A stretch of DNA of 64,000 bases from Microbacterium sp. SY138 (GTDB lineage Bacteria; Actinomycetota; Actinomycetes; Actinomycetales; Microbacteriaceae). Made by a program: the position numbers and the translations under genes. The DNA is taken from positions 806,001 through 870,000 of the forward strand of contig NZ_CP155793.1 of assembly GCF_039729145.1 (NCBI RefSeq), written 5' to 3'. Under the pieces are notes generated by a model. The model made no database searches and was not told the origin of the DNA. It worked only from the letters and a program-made list of their open reading frames with translations. Shown here piece after piece: positions 9,361 through 18,342 of the stretch (the stretch's first letter is position 1; each line of letters starts with the position of its first letter).

Positions 9361-10200
9361 ATGGCTGACTCGCTTCCTTCGCTCGCTTTCCTCGGTGCCG
9401 GCTCGATGGGTGGTGCGATCCTCCGTGGGGTGGTCGCCTCGGGTATCCCCATCGACGGCGGCATCGCCGCGACGAACCGCACCGCGGAGAAGGCGGAGGC
9501 CTTCGCCGGACTCGACGGCGTCACGAGCATCGCGCTCGCCGAGCGGCCGGACGGCAATGCCGAGGCGGTGGAGGGCGCCCGCATCGTGCTGGTCGGCGTG
9601 AAGCCGGCCATGGTGCCCGACCTGCTCCGCGAGATCGCCCCGCACCTCGCCGCCGACACGATCGTGGTGAGCGTCGCCGCCGGCGTCACGCTGCAGACCT
9701 TCGCCGACGTGCTCGGTGCGGATGCCCGCGTCATCCGCTCGATGCCCAACACCCCGTCGACCGTCCGCAAGGGGGTCACGGGAATCGCGGCAGGCGCCGC
9801 GGTCTCGGACGACGACCTGGCTCTGGTGCGTCGCCTCTTCCAGACCGTCGGAGCCGTGGTCGAGGTGCCCGAGTCGCAGATCGATGCGCTGTCGACGATC
9901 TCGGGTTCCGGTCCGGCGTACGTCTACCTGCTGATCGAGGAGTTCACGAAGGCCGCCGTCGGCATGGGGTTCGACGACGCCGATGCCCGCCTGATGGTCG
10001 AGCAGACGTTCATCGGCGCGACGGCGCTGCTCGACGCCTCGGGCGAGGACCCGACGGAACTTCGTCGTCGGGTCACCAGTCCGAAGGGGACGACCGAGCG
10101 TGCGGTCGCCGTGCTGCAGGACGCGCATCTCGAGCGCACCTTCGCCGATGCCGCCGCTGCGGCTCTCGCGCGTGCCAGGGAACTCGCCGCCGGAGCGTGA
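9361..10200 (+). CDS. proC: Pyrroline-5-carboxylate reductase
   Basis: 279 residues. The Rossmann motif GAGSMGGAI is near the N-terminus, and the family hallmark SGSGPAYVYLLIE is in the C-terminal dimer domain. It catalyses the last step of proline synthesis with NAD(P)H. TAGGAT at 9349-9354 ends 6 bases before ATG 9361 and no ribosome binding site is visible, so translation is probably leaderless. The DUF1905 gene follows after 3 bases and is likely co-transcribed. Confidence 0.95.
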   Translation: MADSLPSLAFLGAGSMGGAILRGVVASGIPIDGGIAATNRTAEKAEAFAGLDGVTSIALAERPDGNAEAVEGARIVLVGVKPAMVPDLLREIAPHLAADTIVVSVAAGVTLQTFADVLGADARVIRSMPNTPSTVRKGVTGIAAGAAVSDDDLALVRRLFQTVGAVVEVPESQIDALSTISGSGPAYVYLLIEEFTKAAVGMGFDDADARLMVEQTFIGATALLDASGEDPTELRRRVTSPKGTTERAVAVLQDAHLERTFADAAAAALARARELAAGA

Positions 10201-10203
10201 ATC

Positions 10204-10491
10204 ATGCAGCTGCGGATCGAGGGCGCGATCTGGTACTGGCGGGGTCCTGCGCCCTTCCATTTCGTCACGGTGCCGGCCGCCGAGAGCGAGCTGATCCACG
10301 AGATCGCTTCCGTCGTCACGTACGGGTGGGGCATGATCCCCGCATCGGTCACTGTCGGTGAGACCACGGTGACCACCGCCCTGTGGCCGAAGGACGGCGG
10401 GTACATCGTGCCGATCAAGAAGGCGCTCCAGGACCGCGAGGGCGTCGGAGCGGACGACGTGGTCGAGATCACCCTCGACATCGACGCCTGA
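10204..10491 (+). CDS. DUF1905 domain-containing protein
   Basis: A 95-residue protein with the DUF1905 pattern: WYWRGPAPFHFVTVP near the start and the closing DDVVEITLDID. DUF1905 proteins form a small beta-barrel; their function is unknown to me. It begins 3 bases after the proC stop with GGAGCG upstream, so it is probably the second gene of that operon. It converges tightly (16 bases) with the ABC-2 permease gene. Confidence 0.8.
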   Translation: MQLRIEGAIWYWRGPAPFHFVTVPAAESELIHEIASVVTYGWGMIPASVTVGETTVTTALWPKDGGYIVPIKKALQDREGVGADDVVEITLDIDA

Positions 10492-10507
10492 CGCGTGCCG
10501 GTCTCGC

Positions 10508-12100
10508 TCAGCTCTCGCTGGACACGTCGGCGAGCACCTCGGGCCAGCGACGATCCAGGACCCTCCCGCCGAGCACGGTTCCACCCCAGATCGCCAGTCC
10601 GCCGAACGCGATGCCGCATGCGAGGCTGACCCAGCCGAGGGCAGGGCTCCAGATCGCCGCGATCGCGAATCCGAGTGCGGGGGCACCGAGGGCGAGCGTG
10701 ATCGGACCGATGACGATCATCGCGAGCAACGACTGCACTCCTCCGGACGAGCCGCGTCCGAAGGGATTCGCCTCCGGGGCGGGTGCGCGTCCGGGGAGGA
10801 AGCTCCCCACCCATGCACCGGCGCCGCCGGCGATCGCCGTCAGGCCGAGAGCGGCGCCGAGACTGCCCGGCAGCAGGTCGGGACGTCCGGCGAGGAGGCA
10901 GGTCGCCACGCACAGCACGATCGTCACCGGAACCGCGATCAGCCCGAAGCCGAGCAGGCGTCCCGCGCGGTCGGCGGCACCGCTGACCCCGGTGAGGATG
11001 TGGATGGCGACGGCATCGTTGTCGTAGGCGATCGCCATCTGCACGATCGTTCCGGCGAGCAGGGCGTTGATCGCGGGGATCAGGGTGATGGCCGGGGCGA
11101 AGCCGATCGCCTCCTCCTGCAGGCCGTTCATCAGCGCGATGCCGATGAAGATCGCCGGCAGCAGCAGGAGCATCACGATGTTGACCAGTTGGCGCGGATC
11201 ACGACGGAAGTAGCGCAGCGACCGTGCGGCGATCGCCCCCATCGAGTTCGCCGGCAGCACCCGGTCGAGCAGACCGCCGGAACGCACCCGTCCGCCCCCG
11301 CTGCTCTGGATCGGCGAGACGAGTCGCGCGGCCAGCAGCCGCTGCGACGCGAACCACAGCACGACCACCGTCGCGAGGGCGATCAGCAGTCGGAGCGCGG
11401 CGGTGAGGATGTCACCTTGTGCGGCCGCGGCGGACACCCCGAATACGGCACCCACCGGTGTCCAGGCGGCGATGTCGGCGATGGTGGTGAACGCCTCTCC
11501 GACGTCACCGACCCTGGTCAAGGCCCCGATCCCCAGGTTGAGGATGAGGCCGGACGAGGCGGCGAGCAGCACGCCGAGGGTCAGCACCAGGTCGCGTGTG
11601 CTGCGGCGCGCCAGCCAGCCGGCGAGGAGGCCGCTCACCACGCGGGCACCGAGCACACAGGTGACGACGGCCACCGGGATCATGATCACGGCGCTCAACA
11701 GAGCGGGCATGCTGACCGACCAGCCGAGCAGCGTCAGCAGCAGGGCGACCGTGGTGCCGATACCACCGATGGTCGTGGCTCCGGCGACGACGAAACCCGG
11801 CAGCAGTGCGGGTGCGGTCACGGGCAGCAGAGCGAAGCGCTCGGGAGCGAGCGAGTCGTCGGCGCTGACCAGGATCGACCCGATCCACCACCCGAGCACG
11901 ATCACCGAGCCGGTGAGCACGATGGCGGTGACGGCGCCGTCCGGCGCGGCGAAGCGCAGCGCGACGAGTCCGGCGGTGAGTCCGGCGAGGAGCCCGAGCG
12001 CCACCATGCCCGTGATGATCAAGGTGACGATCATCCAGGGATTGCGGGACAACTGATGGCGGAGCTGCCGCCAGCGCAGACTTACGAGGAGCGCAACCAT
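10508..12100 (-). CDS. ABC-2 type transporter permease
   Basis: 530 residues beginning MVALLVSLRWRQLRHQ, with at least ten hydrophobic segments and no soluble domain. The start at 12100 places the first membrane helix about 20 residues in and overlaps the end of the upstream ATPase gene by 19 bases, showing coupling. In-frame extension further upstream is arginine-rich, lies over the ATPase gene and is not protein-like. With that ATPase it makes an exporter of unknown substrate. Confidence 0.85.
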   Translation of the reverse strand: MVALLVSLRWRQLRHQLSRNPWMIVTLIITGMVALGLLAGLTAGLVALRFAAPDGAVTAIVLTGSVIVLGWWIGSILVSADDSLAPERFALLPVTAPALLPGFVVAGATTIGGIGTTVALLLTLLGWSVSMPALLSAVIMIPVAVVTCVLGARVVSGLLAGWLARRSTRDLVLTLGVLLAASSGLILNLGIGALTRVGDVGEAFTTIADIAAWTPVGAVFGVSAAAAQGDILTAALRLLIALATVVVLWFASQRLLAARLVSPIQSSGGGRVRSGGLLDRVLPANSMGAIAARSLRYFRRDPRQLVNIVMLLLLPAIFIGIALMNGLQEEAIGFAPAITLIPAINALLAGTIVQMAIAYDNDAVAIHILTGVSGAADRAGRLLGFGLIAVPVTIVLCVATCLLAGRPDLLPGSLGAALGLTAIAGGAGAWVGSFLPGRAPAPEANPFGRGSSGGVQSLLAMIVIGPITLALGAPALGFAIAAIWSPALGWVSLACGIAFGGLAIWGGTVLGGRVLDRRWPEVLADVSSES

Positions 12101-12867
12101 GCGAGCGTCTCCGTTCCGAGGTCGTGCGCCCCCACGAGCGTGAGGAAGCGCTGCTGCAGGGAGAGGCCGGCTCGCACCTCGTCGAGCGGGCCGTGCGCGA
12201 GCAGGCGTCCCTCTGCGACGATGGCGACTCTGTCGCACATCGATTCGACGAGTTCCATCACGTGGCTGGAAAGCACGACAGTGCCGCCGCCGTCGACGAA
12301 CGATCGCAGGATCTGCCGGATCGTCTCGCCCGACACCGGGTCCACGGCCTCGAGCGGCTCGTCGAGGATGAGCAGGCGCGGAGCGTGGATCAGCGCGCAG
12401 GCGAGTCCGATCTTCTTGCGCATGCCCGCGGAGTAGTCGACGACGAGCGTGTCGCGGGCGTCGGCGAGCCCGAGGGCCTCGAGCAGGTCGACGGTCCGGG
12501 AGACGACGTCCGCCTCGGCCATGCCGCGCAGGAGCCCGGTGTATCGCAGCAACTCGGCGCCGGTCAGTCGGTCGAGCATGCGGATGCCGTCGGGCAGCAC
12601 GCCCATACGCGCCTTCGCCTCGGCGGGGTTCTGCCACACGTCCGCACCGAGCACCCAGGCGGTTCCCGCATCGGGACGCAGCAGGCCCGTGGCCATCGCG
12701 AGGGTGGTGGTCTTGCCCGCCCCGTTCGGGCCGAGCAGCCCCAGCATGGATCCGGCCGGCACGTCGAGGGAGAGACTGTCGACGGCGACCTTCTGCCCGA
12801 ACTGCTTGCGAAGCCCGCGAAGGGCGAGGACGGGAGGAGCCGCGGTGTGGTCGGTCATGGGTCCCAT
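12082..12867 (-). CDS. ABC transporter ATP-binding protein (ABC-2 exporter partner)
   Basis: 261 residues with Walker A GPNGAGKTT, the variant signature YSAGMRKK in place of LSGGQ, Walker B LLILDEP, and an H-loop (LSSHVME). The YSxGM form is common in ABC-2 exporter ATPases. It energises the adjacent 530-residue permease, whose start lies inside this gene. A second in-frame ATG at 12858 is an equally good start; neither has a strong ribosome binding site. A 7-base dyad (12859-12865/12883-12889) spans the start region. Confidence 0.88.
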   Translation of the reverse strand: MGPMTDHTAAPPVLALRGLRKQFGQKVAVDSLSLDVPAGSMLGLLGPNGAGKTTTLAMATGLLRPDAGTAWVLGADVWQNPAEAKARMGVLPDGIRMLDRLTGAELLRYTGLLRGMAEADVVSRTVDLLEALGLADARDTLVVDYSAGMRKKIGLACALIHAPRLLILDEPLEAVDPVSGETIRQILRSFVDGGGTVVLSSHVMELVESMCDRVAIVAEGRLLAHGPLDEVRAGLSLQQRFLTLVGAHDLGTETLAWLRSS

Positions 12868-12934
12868 CCCATCACGACGACGGGGACCCTCACATCCGCC
12901 GCGAGGGGGAGTCGGCAGACCGGACGACGCGTCG

Positions 12935-13606
12935 TCAGCGGTCGAGGCCGGCGAAGCGCTCGATGTCGCTGTTGGTGCCCGAGACGATGATGAGGTCGTG
13001 GTTCGTCACGATCGTGTTCGCCTCGGCGTAGCGGAACGGCTTGCCCGGACTCTTCACCCCGACGACGGTGACCTTGTACTTGGATCGCACGCCGGACTCG
13101 TTCAGTCCGACGCCGCGGATGAACTTCGGCGGGTACATCTTGGCGAGGACGAAGTCGTCGTCGAAGCGGATGAAGTCGAGCATCCGTCCGCTCACGAGGT
13201 GCGCCACGCGCTCACCCGCTTCGCGCTCGGGGTAGATGACGTGGTTGGCGCCGACACGGGCGAGGATCTTGCCGTGCGACTGGGAGACGGCCTTGGCCCA
13301 GATCTGCGGCACCTTCAGGTCGACGAGGTTCGCGGTGATCAGCACCGACGCCTCGATCGAGGATCCGACGGCGACGACCGCGACCTGGAAGTCCTGGGCG
13401 CCGATCTGACGCAGCGCGTCGATGTTCTTCGCGTCGGCCTGCACGGTGTGCGTGACCCGGTCGGACCACTTCTGCACGAGTTCGAGGTTGTCGTCGATCG
13501 CGAGCACCTCGCGGTCGAGGCGATCGAGCTCTCCGGCGCAGGCAGCGCCGAACCTGCCGAGACCGATGACGAGGACGGGAGCGTCGCCCCGCAGGACTTC
13601 AACCAA
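12935..13606 (-). CDS. Potassium uptake regulatory subunit (TrkA/KtrA, RCK domains)
   Basis: 223 residues: an N-terminal RCK_N Rossmann domain (VIGLGRFGAACAGEL) that binds nucleotide, then an RCK_C domain. Such proteins form rings on the cytoplasmic face of the Ktr/Trk channel and gate it. The only sensible start is TTG at 13606, which overlaps the end of the membrane-subunit gene by 8 bases; this implies coupled translation and balanced production of the two subunits. Confidence 0.9.
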   Translation of the reverse strand: MVEVLRGDAPVLVIGLGRFGAACAGELDRLDREVLAIDDNLELVQKWSDRVTHTVQADAKNIDALRQIGAQDFQVAVVAVGSSIEASVLITANLVDLKVPQIWAKAVSQSHGKILARVGANHVIYPEREAGERVAHLVSGRMLDFIRFDDDFVLAKMYPPKFIRGVGLNESGVRSKYKVTVVGVKSPGKPFRYAEANTIVTNHDLIIVSGTNSDIERFAGLDR

Positions 13607-15029
13607 CGATCGGCCTTTCCACGGGCAGTGAGTAGTACTGCGTTCGCGATGTCGCGGCGACCGCCGCGGCGAGTGTCACTGTACCAACGCGGCCCATGAA
13701 GATGGTCGCGGCCATCACGTACGAGGCCGAATCGGGAAGTTCCGCGGTGAGCCCCGTCGACAGGCCGACCGTGCCGAACGCCGAGATCACGTCGAACAGC
13801 ACGTGGCTGATATCGGCCTTGGTGATCTGGGCGATGACGATCGTCGACAGCGCGACGATCGTGGCACCCCACGCGACGACGCTGAGGGCCACGCGCTGCA
13901 CGTCGCTCGGGATGCGGCGGCCGAACGCCTCGACGGACTGACGGCCCTTGGCCTCGGACCACACGGCGATGGCGAGCACGGCGAGGGTGGTCACCTTGAT
14001 GCCGCCGGCCGTCGACGCCGAGCCGCCGCCGACGAACATCAGCATGCTGGCCGCGAGCAGGGAGGACCCGTTCAGGTCGTCCATCTCGATCACGTTGAAA
14101 CCGCCGGATCTGGTCATCGCCGAGAGGAAGAACGCCTGGAAGGTGGTGTCGGTGGCGTCCATGGAGCCGAAGGTCTTCGGGTTGTTGAACTCGAGGATGA
14201 CGAAGACGGCCGCGCCCAGGATGAACAGGAGGATGGTCGTGACGAGGGTGAGCTTGGTGTGCAGGGACCAGCGCTTCACGTGCCAGACGTGCTTGGCGAG
14301 CGTGTAGATGACGGGGAAGCCGATGCTGCCGAGGAAGACGCCCACCATGAGGAGTGAGAGCACCAGGTAGTCGTCGGCGAACACCGCGACGCCGCCGTCG
14401 TTGGGAGCGAAGCCGGTGTTCGTGAACGCCATCGCCGCGAAGTAGGGCGCCTCCCAGAGCGCCGCGATTGGGTCGACCCCGGCCATCACGAGCGCGGGAT
14501 AGAGGAGGATCGCGAGCGACGCTTCGATGATGAGCGCCGAGACGGCGACGGTGGTCAGCAGCTGGCCGACTTCGCCGAGCCGCACGGTCTGGCTCTCGTT
14601 GACCACGCCGCCGTGCGCGCGCATCGGATTGGTGTCGCCGGCGGCCATCAGCTTGGCACGCAGGCCGAGGCGCTTCGAGATCAGCATGCCCATGAGAGAC
14701 GCGAGGGTGAGGACACCCAGGGCGCCGATGTTCACGCCGAGGAACACCACGACGTGTCCGAAGGGGGACCAGTAGTTGGCCATGTCGACCGTTGCGAGTC
14801 CGGTGACGCAGATGGTGGAGACAGCGGTGAAGAGAGCGTCGCTCAGCGGCGTGATCGTGCCGCTCGCGGAGGCGATCGGCAGGGAGAGGAGAACCGTGAA
14901 CACGAGGATCAGCAGCGCGAAGACGACGATCGCGAAGCGCGACGGCGACGAGGTGACGAGGTGCTTGACCCATCCGGCCGCACTCTTCAGGCTCTGCCGC
15001 GGGGACGACGCCGAAACGATGCCCGACAT
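13599..15029 (-). CDS. Potassium uptake membrane subunit (TrkH/KtrB family)
   Basis: 476 residues from ATG 15029, which has GAGGGGG 5-6 bases upstream; a further in-frame ATG at 15101 would add 24 charged residues and is less likely. The four pore-loop filters of SKT transporters are visible in order: STICVTGL, AFTNTGF, MTRSGGF and FGTVGLS. Each keeps the central glycine. It forms the K+ pathway gated by the RCK protein encoded next. Confidence 0.92.
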   Translation of the reverse strand: MSGIVSASSPRQSLKSAAGWVKHLVTSSPSRFAIVVFALLILVFTVLLSLPIASASGTITPLSDALFTAVSTICVTGLATVDMANYWSPFGHVVVFLGVNIGALGVLTLASLMGMLISKRLGLRAKLMAAGDTNPMRAHGGVVNESQTVRLGEVGQLLTTVAVSALIIEASLAILLYPALVMAGVDPIAALWEAPYFAAMAFTNTGFAPNDGGVAVFADDYLVLSLLMVGVFLGSIGFPVIYTLAKHVWHVKRWSLHTKLTLVTTILLFILGAAVFVILEFNNPKTFGSMDATDTTFQAFFLSAMTRSGGFNVIEMDDLNGSSLLAASMLMFVGGGSASTAGGIKVTTLAVLAIAVWSEAKGRQSVEAFGRRIPSDVQRVALSVVAWGATIVALSTIVIAQITKADISHVLFDVISAFGTVGLSTGLTAELPDSASYVMAATIFMGRVGTVTLAAAVAATSRTQYYSLPVERPIVG

Positions 15030-15135
15030 CGCTGCCCCCTCTGGTTTCTCCTTCGGTCGCGCCGAGCGACCGCACGGCGCCTGTCGCCGAGCCTTCGTCA
15101 TGGTACTCCGTGCCGGGGACGACTACCCTGAACTC

Positions 15136-15546
15136 ATGACGGACATCTTCGACGTGATCGCAGACGGTACGAGGCGAGACATCCTCCAGCTCCTGCTGCG
15201 GCGCACGACCGAAGGGGAGGCCGGCACCAGCGTCAGCCAGATCGTCGCCGATCTGGGCATCAGCCAGCCCACCGTGTCGAAGCACCTGAAGGTGCTGCGC
15301 GACGCCGAGCTGGTCACCGTGCGCGAAGACGGTCAGCGCCGTTTCTACAGCCTCGCGGTCGAGCCGCTCGAAGTCGTGGACGACTGGCTGGTGCCGTTCC
15401 TGGTCGACGCCTACGGCGACAGCGCACCCGACATCGATTACCACGCGGTTCCCGAAAGCGCGGCGCATGCCGCCGAGGTCGTCGGACGGGCGGCCGCCTC
15501 CGCGAAGCACGTCGTCGCGAACGCGCTCAAGCGGCTCGGAGCGTGA
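15136..15546 (+). CDS. ArsR-family winged-helix transcriptional regulator
   Basis: 136 residues. The winged helix is residues 1-75, with recognition helix ISQPTVSKHLKVLRDAELV. There is no ArsR-type CxC metal site, so it is not a classical metal sensor. TACCCT (15124-15129) ends 6 bases before ATG 15136, a leaderless arrangement that fixes the start. It is divergent from the potassium genes across 106 bases and could control them, but nothing proves this. A Cys-free Ala-rich tail follows the HTH. Confidence 0.85.
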   Translation: MTDIFDVIADGTRRDILQLLLRRTTEGEAGTSVSQIVADLGISQPTVSKHLKVLRDAELVTVREDGQRRFYSLAVEPLEVVDDWLVPFLVDAYGDSAPDIDYHAVPESAAHAAEVVGRAAASAKHVVANALKRLGA

Positions 15547-15581
15547 CGGTTCGAGCGACGCCGAACGACCGCATCAAAGGC

Positions 15582-15610
15582 TTGTAGCTATTTAGCAAAG
15601 CTGTTAAATT
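15582..15610 (+). promoter_or_regulatory. Sigma-A-like promoter, leaderless
   Basis: -35 TTGTAG (15582-15587), 17-base spacer, -10 TAAATT (15605-15610). The DUF2071 ATG follows 6 bases after the -10, so transcription should begin at the start codon. The spacer is strikingly A/T-rich for this genome and holds TTTAGCAAAGCTGTTAAA, a possible imperfect operator dyad. Confidence 0.7.
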
Positions 15611-15616
15611 CTAGGC

Positions 15617-16327
15617 ATGAACCTCCTCATGCGCACACTTCGCGGCCGTATGCGGCGCCGTCTGCTGCTGACGTATCGGGTTGATCCTTCGGTGGCCGGC
15701 GAGATGATCCCCGCCCCCTTCCGCCCGCAGCTCATCGACGGGAGCGCGGTCGGCGGGGTGTGCCTGATCGCGCTGACGGAGCTGCGTCCCGGTTGGCTGC
15801 GACCGCGGTGGGGCATCTCCACGGAGAACGCCGCGCACCGGTTCGCGGTCGAGTGGGACGAGGGCGGGACCACGCGCACGGGTGTCTACGTGATCGAGCG
15901 GCACTCCTCGGACATCGTGCCCGTCATCGGCGGGGGTCGGTTCTTCCCCGGCGTGCAGCGGCGCGCGCGGTTCGACATCGACGAGACCGACTCGCGAATC
16001 CAGGTCCGGATGCAGGCGTCCGACGCGAGCGTCTCCGCAGACATCGAGGTGTCGGAGGAATGGGAGAGCTCGCTCTTCCCGACAGTGGGCGACGCTTCAC
16101 GGTTCTACCGGGCTGGCGCCACCGGCTGGTCGCCGCGACGCGACGGCAGGGGAGCGGAGGCCGTAGAGCTGTCCGCGGCGCGCTGGGCCGTGGAGGCGGG
16201 CCGCGTGAACGAGGTCAGGTCGTCGTTCTTCGACGGGCTTCCGCAGGGCGCCGCGCAGATCGACAGCGCTCTGGTGATGCGCGATCTCCCCGTCAGCTGG
16301 CGGAGACCCGCAACGACTCGCCCCTGA
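15617..16327 (+). CDS. DUF2071 domain-containing protein (YqjF-like)
   Basis: 236 residues resembling DUF2071/YqjF, an acetoacetate-decarboxylase-like beta fold. The typical opening pattern is present: LLLTYRVDPSVAGEMIP, then GVCLIALTELRP. No catalytic lysine motif can be assigned with confidence and the function is unknown. The start is fixed by the promoter just upstream. The last codons lie within a strong hairpin. Confidence 0.7.
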   Translation: MNLLMRTLRGRMRRRLLLTYRVDPSVAGEMIPAPFRPQLIDGSAVGGVCLIALTELRPGWLRPRWGISTENAAHRFAVEWDEGGTTRTGVYVIERHSSDIVPVIGGGRFFPGVQRRARFDIDETDSRIQVRMQASDASVSADIEVSEEWESSLFPTVGDASRFYRAGATGWSPRRDGRGAEAVELSAARWAVEAGRVNEVRSSFFDGLPQGAAQIDSALVMRDLPVSWRRPATTRP

Positions 16328-16352
16328 CGACAGGGGGGCTTGTCGTCAGGGG
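16321..16352 (+). terminator. Hairpin terminator overlapping a stop codon
   Basis: Perfect 12-base inverted repeat CCCCTGACGACA (16321-16332) / TGTCGTCAGGGG (16341-16352) with an 8-base loop. The stop codon of the DUF2071 gene (16325-16327) lies in the left arm. There is no T-tract, which is common for actinobacterial hairpin terminators. Confidence 0.65.
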
Positions 16353-16416
16353 CGAGGTGCGGGTCCCCACACCCGGGGCGGACTCGGCGGTGCCAGCACG
16401 AGCCCTGCGTCAACAG

Positions 16417-16507
16417 TCCCAGCGGCAGATGAGCGAAAGCCGCAGAACGCCTATGTCTCCGCTGGGATGTGGGCTCCGCGGGGATATGTCTTCGCGGGGG
16501 ATGCCCG
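16417..16507. repeat. Intergenic dyad and imperfect tandem repeats
   Basis: The 195-base gap between convergent genes holds no ORF I believe. It contains a perfect 9-base dyad TCCCAGCGG (16417-16425) / CCGCTGGGA (16459-16467). Starting in the right arm are three imperfect 16-18-base repeats of the form TCCGCGGGGATGT (about 16456-16507). The dyad could be a second terminator for the minus-strand exporter genes. Confidence 0.45.
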
Positions 16508-16522
16508 CTGCCGCCGGTCCGC

Positions 16523-17350
16523 TCAGCGTCGCCCGGCTTTGCGGCGGAAGAGCCACGCGCCCCAGGCGACCGCGATCGCGAGGATGACGACGCACCAGCC
16601 GGTCGCCCACCATGCCTCGCCCTGCACGGGGGCATCAGTGAGCAGCCCGCGGATCGTCTCCACGATGGGTGTGATCGGTTGAGTCGCGGCAACCGGCTGC
16701 AACCACTCCGGCATGCTCGCCACCGGGACGAACGCACTGGACAGGTAGGGGAGGAAGAGCAGCACGAAGCCGTAGCCGTTCGCCCCTTCCGGGCTTCCTG
16801 CGGCAAGACCGATGGCGGCGAACAGATACGTGATCGCGAGGATGTACAGCGCGATCAGGGCGGCGAGCCCCACCCACTCCCCTGCGTTCGCGCTCGGACG
16901 GAAGCCCACGAGCACTCCTACGCCGATCACGATCGCCGTGGCGATGAGGTTGCGCAGCACGCTCGCGACGACGTGCCCGGTCAGCACCGCCCCCGCTCGC
17001 AGCGGCATCGTGCGGAACCGGTCGATGATGCCGGTGCGCATGTCGTTCGCGACATACACGGCGGTGGAGGAGGCTCCGAACCCCGCGCAGGTGAGGATGA
17101 TGCCGGGCACCACGTAGTCGACGTAGGCGCCGGACGGATCGATCGCTCCGCCGAACACCCACGTGAACATGAGCATGAGCATGACGGGCAGCATGATCGC
17201 CATGAGCAGCGATTCGCCGTCCCTCAGCGAGTGGCGCAGGCTGCGACCGACGAACACCGCCTCGGCGGTGAGGCCTCGCAGGCGCGGGCGCGGTGAAGGG
17301 GCGGGGAGGGCAGGTGCCGCGGAGCGAGGGGCGGCGAGGGTGATGTTCAT
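16523..17350 (-). CDS. ABC-2 type exporter permease (DrrB-like)
   Basis: 275 residues with six membrane helices and the ABC-2 pattern seen in DrrB-type antibiotic exporters (FGGAIDPSGAYVDYVVPGI near residue 65-85; FRTMPLRAGAVLTGH). Its ATG overlaps the stop of the ATPase gene (ATGA) with AAGGAG upstream, so the two are translated together. The gene is under probable control of the divergent TetR protein. The substrate is unknown; drug or lipid export is the usual role. Confidence 0.85.
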   Translation of the reverse strand: MNITLAAPRSAAPALPAPSPRPRLRGLTAEAVFVGRSLRHSLRDGESLLMAIMLPVMLMLMFTWVFGGAIDPSGAYVDYVVPGIILTCAGFGASSTAVYVANDMRTGIIDRFRTMPLRAGAVLTGHVVASVLRNLIATAIVIGVGVLVGFRPSANAGEWVGLAALIALYILAITYLFAAIGLAAGSPEGANGYGFVLLFLPYLSSAFVPVASMPEWLQPVAATQPITPIVETIRGLLTDAPVQGEAWWATGWCVVILAIAVAWGAWLFRRKAGRR

Positions 17351-18240
17351 GCGAGCTCCTTCACGGGGTGGTCGATGGGGGAAGGCGCGGTGACGGCGAG
17401 GAACACGTCGTCGAGGGTGGGGCGGCGCAGGGTCACGGTGCCGTCCTCTCCGTCTTCGTCGAGCACGTCGAGCGCTCGCCGGAGATCGGCGACCGTGCCA
17501 TCGGTGGGGATCTGCCGGCGAAGCTCGCCGCGGCTGTCGTGGAGTTCGACGGTGTCTCCGCCGACGCGCGCCTTCAATGCGGCAGGCGTGCCGAGGGCGG
17601 CGACCCTGCCGTCATGCAGCACCGCGATGCGGTCTGCCAGCTGATCGGCCTCCTCCAGGTACTGGGTGGTGAGGAAGACCGTCGTCCCCGCCTTCGCCAG
17701 CATGCGGATGATGTCCCACAACGCCCGACGGCTGCGGGTGTCCAGACCTGTGGTGGGCTCGTCGAGGAACAGCACCTCCGGCGTCACCACGAAGCTCAGG
17801 GCGAGGTCGAGGCGACGTCGCATTCCTCCGGAGAACGTGCGCACCATGCGGGAGGCGGCATCCGTGAGGTCGAACTGGTCGATCAGGTCGGCGGCACGTC
17901 GTCGTGCAGCTGCCCGTCCGAGCCCGGCGAGCCGCGCGAACATGACGACGTTCTCGGTCGCGCTCAGTGCATCGTCGACGGCTGCCGCCTGGCCGGTGAG
18001 GCTGATCCGTCGCCGGACCTCGATCGCCTGCGTCCCGATGTCCCAGCCGGCGACCCGCGCCGAGCCGGCGTCTGCCGCGGTGAGGGTGGTGAGGATGTTG
18101 ATCGTCGTGGTCTTGCCGGCGCCGTTCGGCCCGAGCAGGGCGAAGACCTCGCCGCGGGCGACCGCGAAATCCAGTCCGTCGACGACGGTCTTGTTCCCGA
18201 AGGCCTTGCGCAGCCCCTGCACCTCGATGGCTGTCTCCAT
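17347..18240 (-). CDS. ABC exporter ATP-binding protein (DrrA-like)
   Basis: 297 residues with Walker A GPNGAGKTT, signature FSGGMRRRLD, Walker B VLFLDEPTTGLD, and the DrrA-type C-terminal extension of about 80 residues (LDVLDEDGEDGTVTLRRPTLDDVFL). AAAGGAGC precedes the ATG at 18240. It drives the adjacent DrrB-like permease. The upstream region carries repeats and a dyad that probably bind the divergent TetR regulator. Confidence 0.9.
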   Translation of the reverse strand: METAIEVQGLRKAFGNKTVVDGLDFAVARGEVFALLGPNGAGKTTTINILTTLTAADAGSARVAGWDIGTQAIEVRRRISLTGQAAAVDDALSATENVVMFARLAGLGRAAARRRAADLIDQFDLTDAASRMVRTFSGGMRRRLDLALSFVVTPEVLFLDEPTTGLDTRSRRALWDIIRMLAKAGTTVFLTTQYLEEADQLADRIAVLHDGRVAALGTPAALKARVGGDTVELHDSRGELRRQIPTDGTVADLRRALDVLDEDGEDGTVTLRRPTLDDVFLAVTAPSPIDHPVKELA

Positions 18241-18253
18241 CAGGCGCTCCTTT

Positions 18254-18296
18254 CTGTGTATGTAGAGAACTGTGTATCACCAACGCAACTGTGTAT
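18254..18296. repeat. Three CTGTGTAT direct repeats upstream of the exporter operon
   Basis: CTGTGTAT occurs at 18254-18261, 18270-18277 and 18289-18296; the last two are longer copies (ACTGTGTATSACC). They lie between the divergent DrrA-like and TetR genes, next to the TetR dyad. They may be a second set of regulator sites or remnants of duplication. Confidence 0.5.
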
Positions 18297-18308
18297 GACC
18301 GTAACACA

Positions 18309-18327
18309 CTGTTTAGCTGATAAACAG
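18309..18327. promoter_or_regulatory. Candidate TetR operator
   Basis: Perfect 7-base dyad CTGTTTA-gctga-TAAACAG. It lies just upstream of the -10-like TAGGAT (18331-18336) of the TetR gene and behind the divergent exporter promoter, the right place for a repressor of both. Confidence 0.6.
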
Positions 18328-18342
18328 AAGTAGGATGAGCGC

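Noticed and set aside
12859..12889. GGGTCCC/GGGACCC dyad at the start of the ABC ATPase gene as an operator
   Set aside because: Seven G+C-only pairs around a 17-base gap are weak evidence, and no regulator gene lies beside it.
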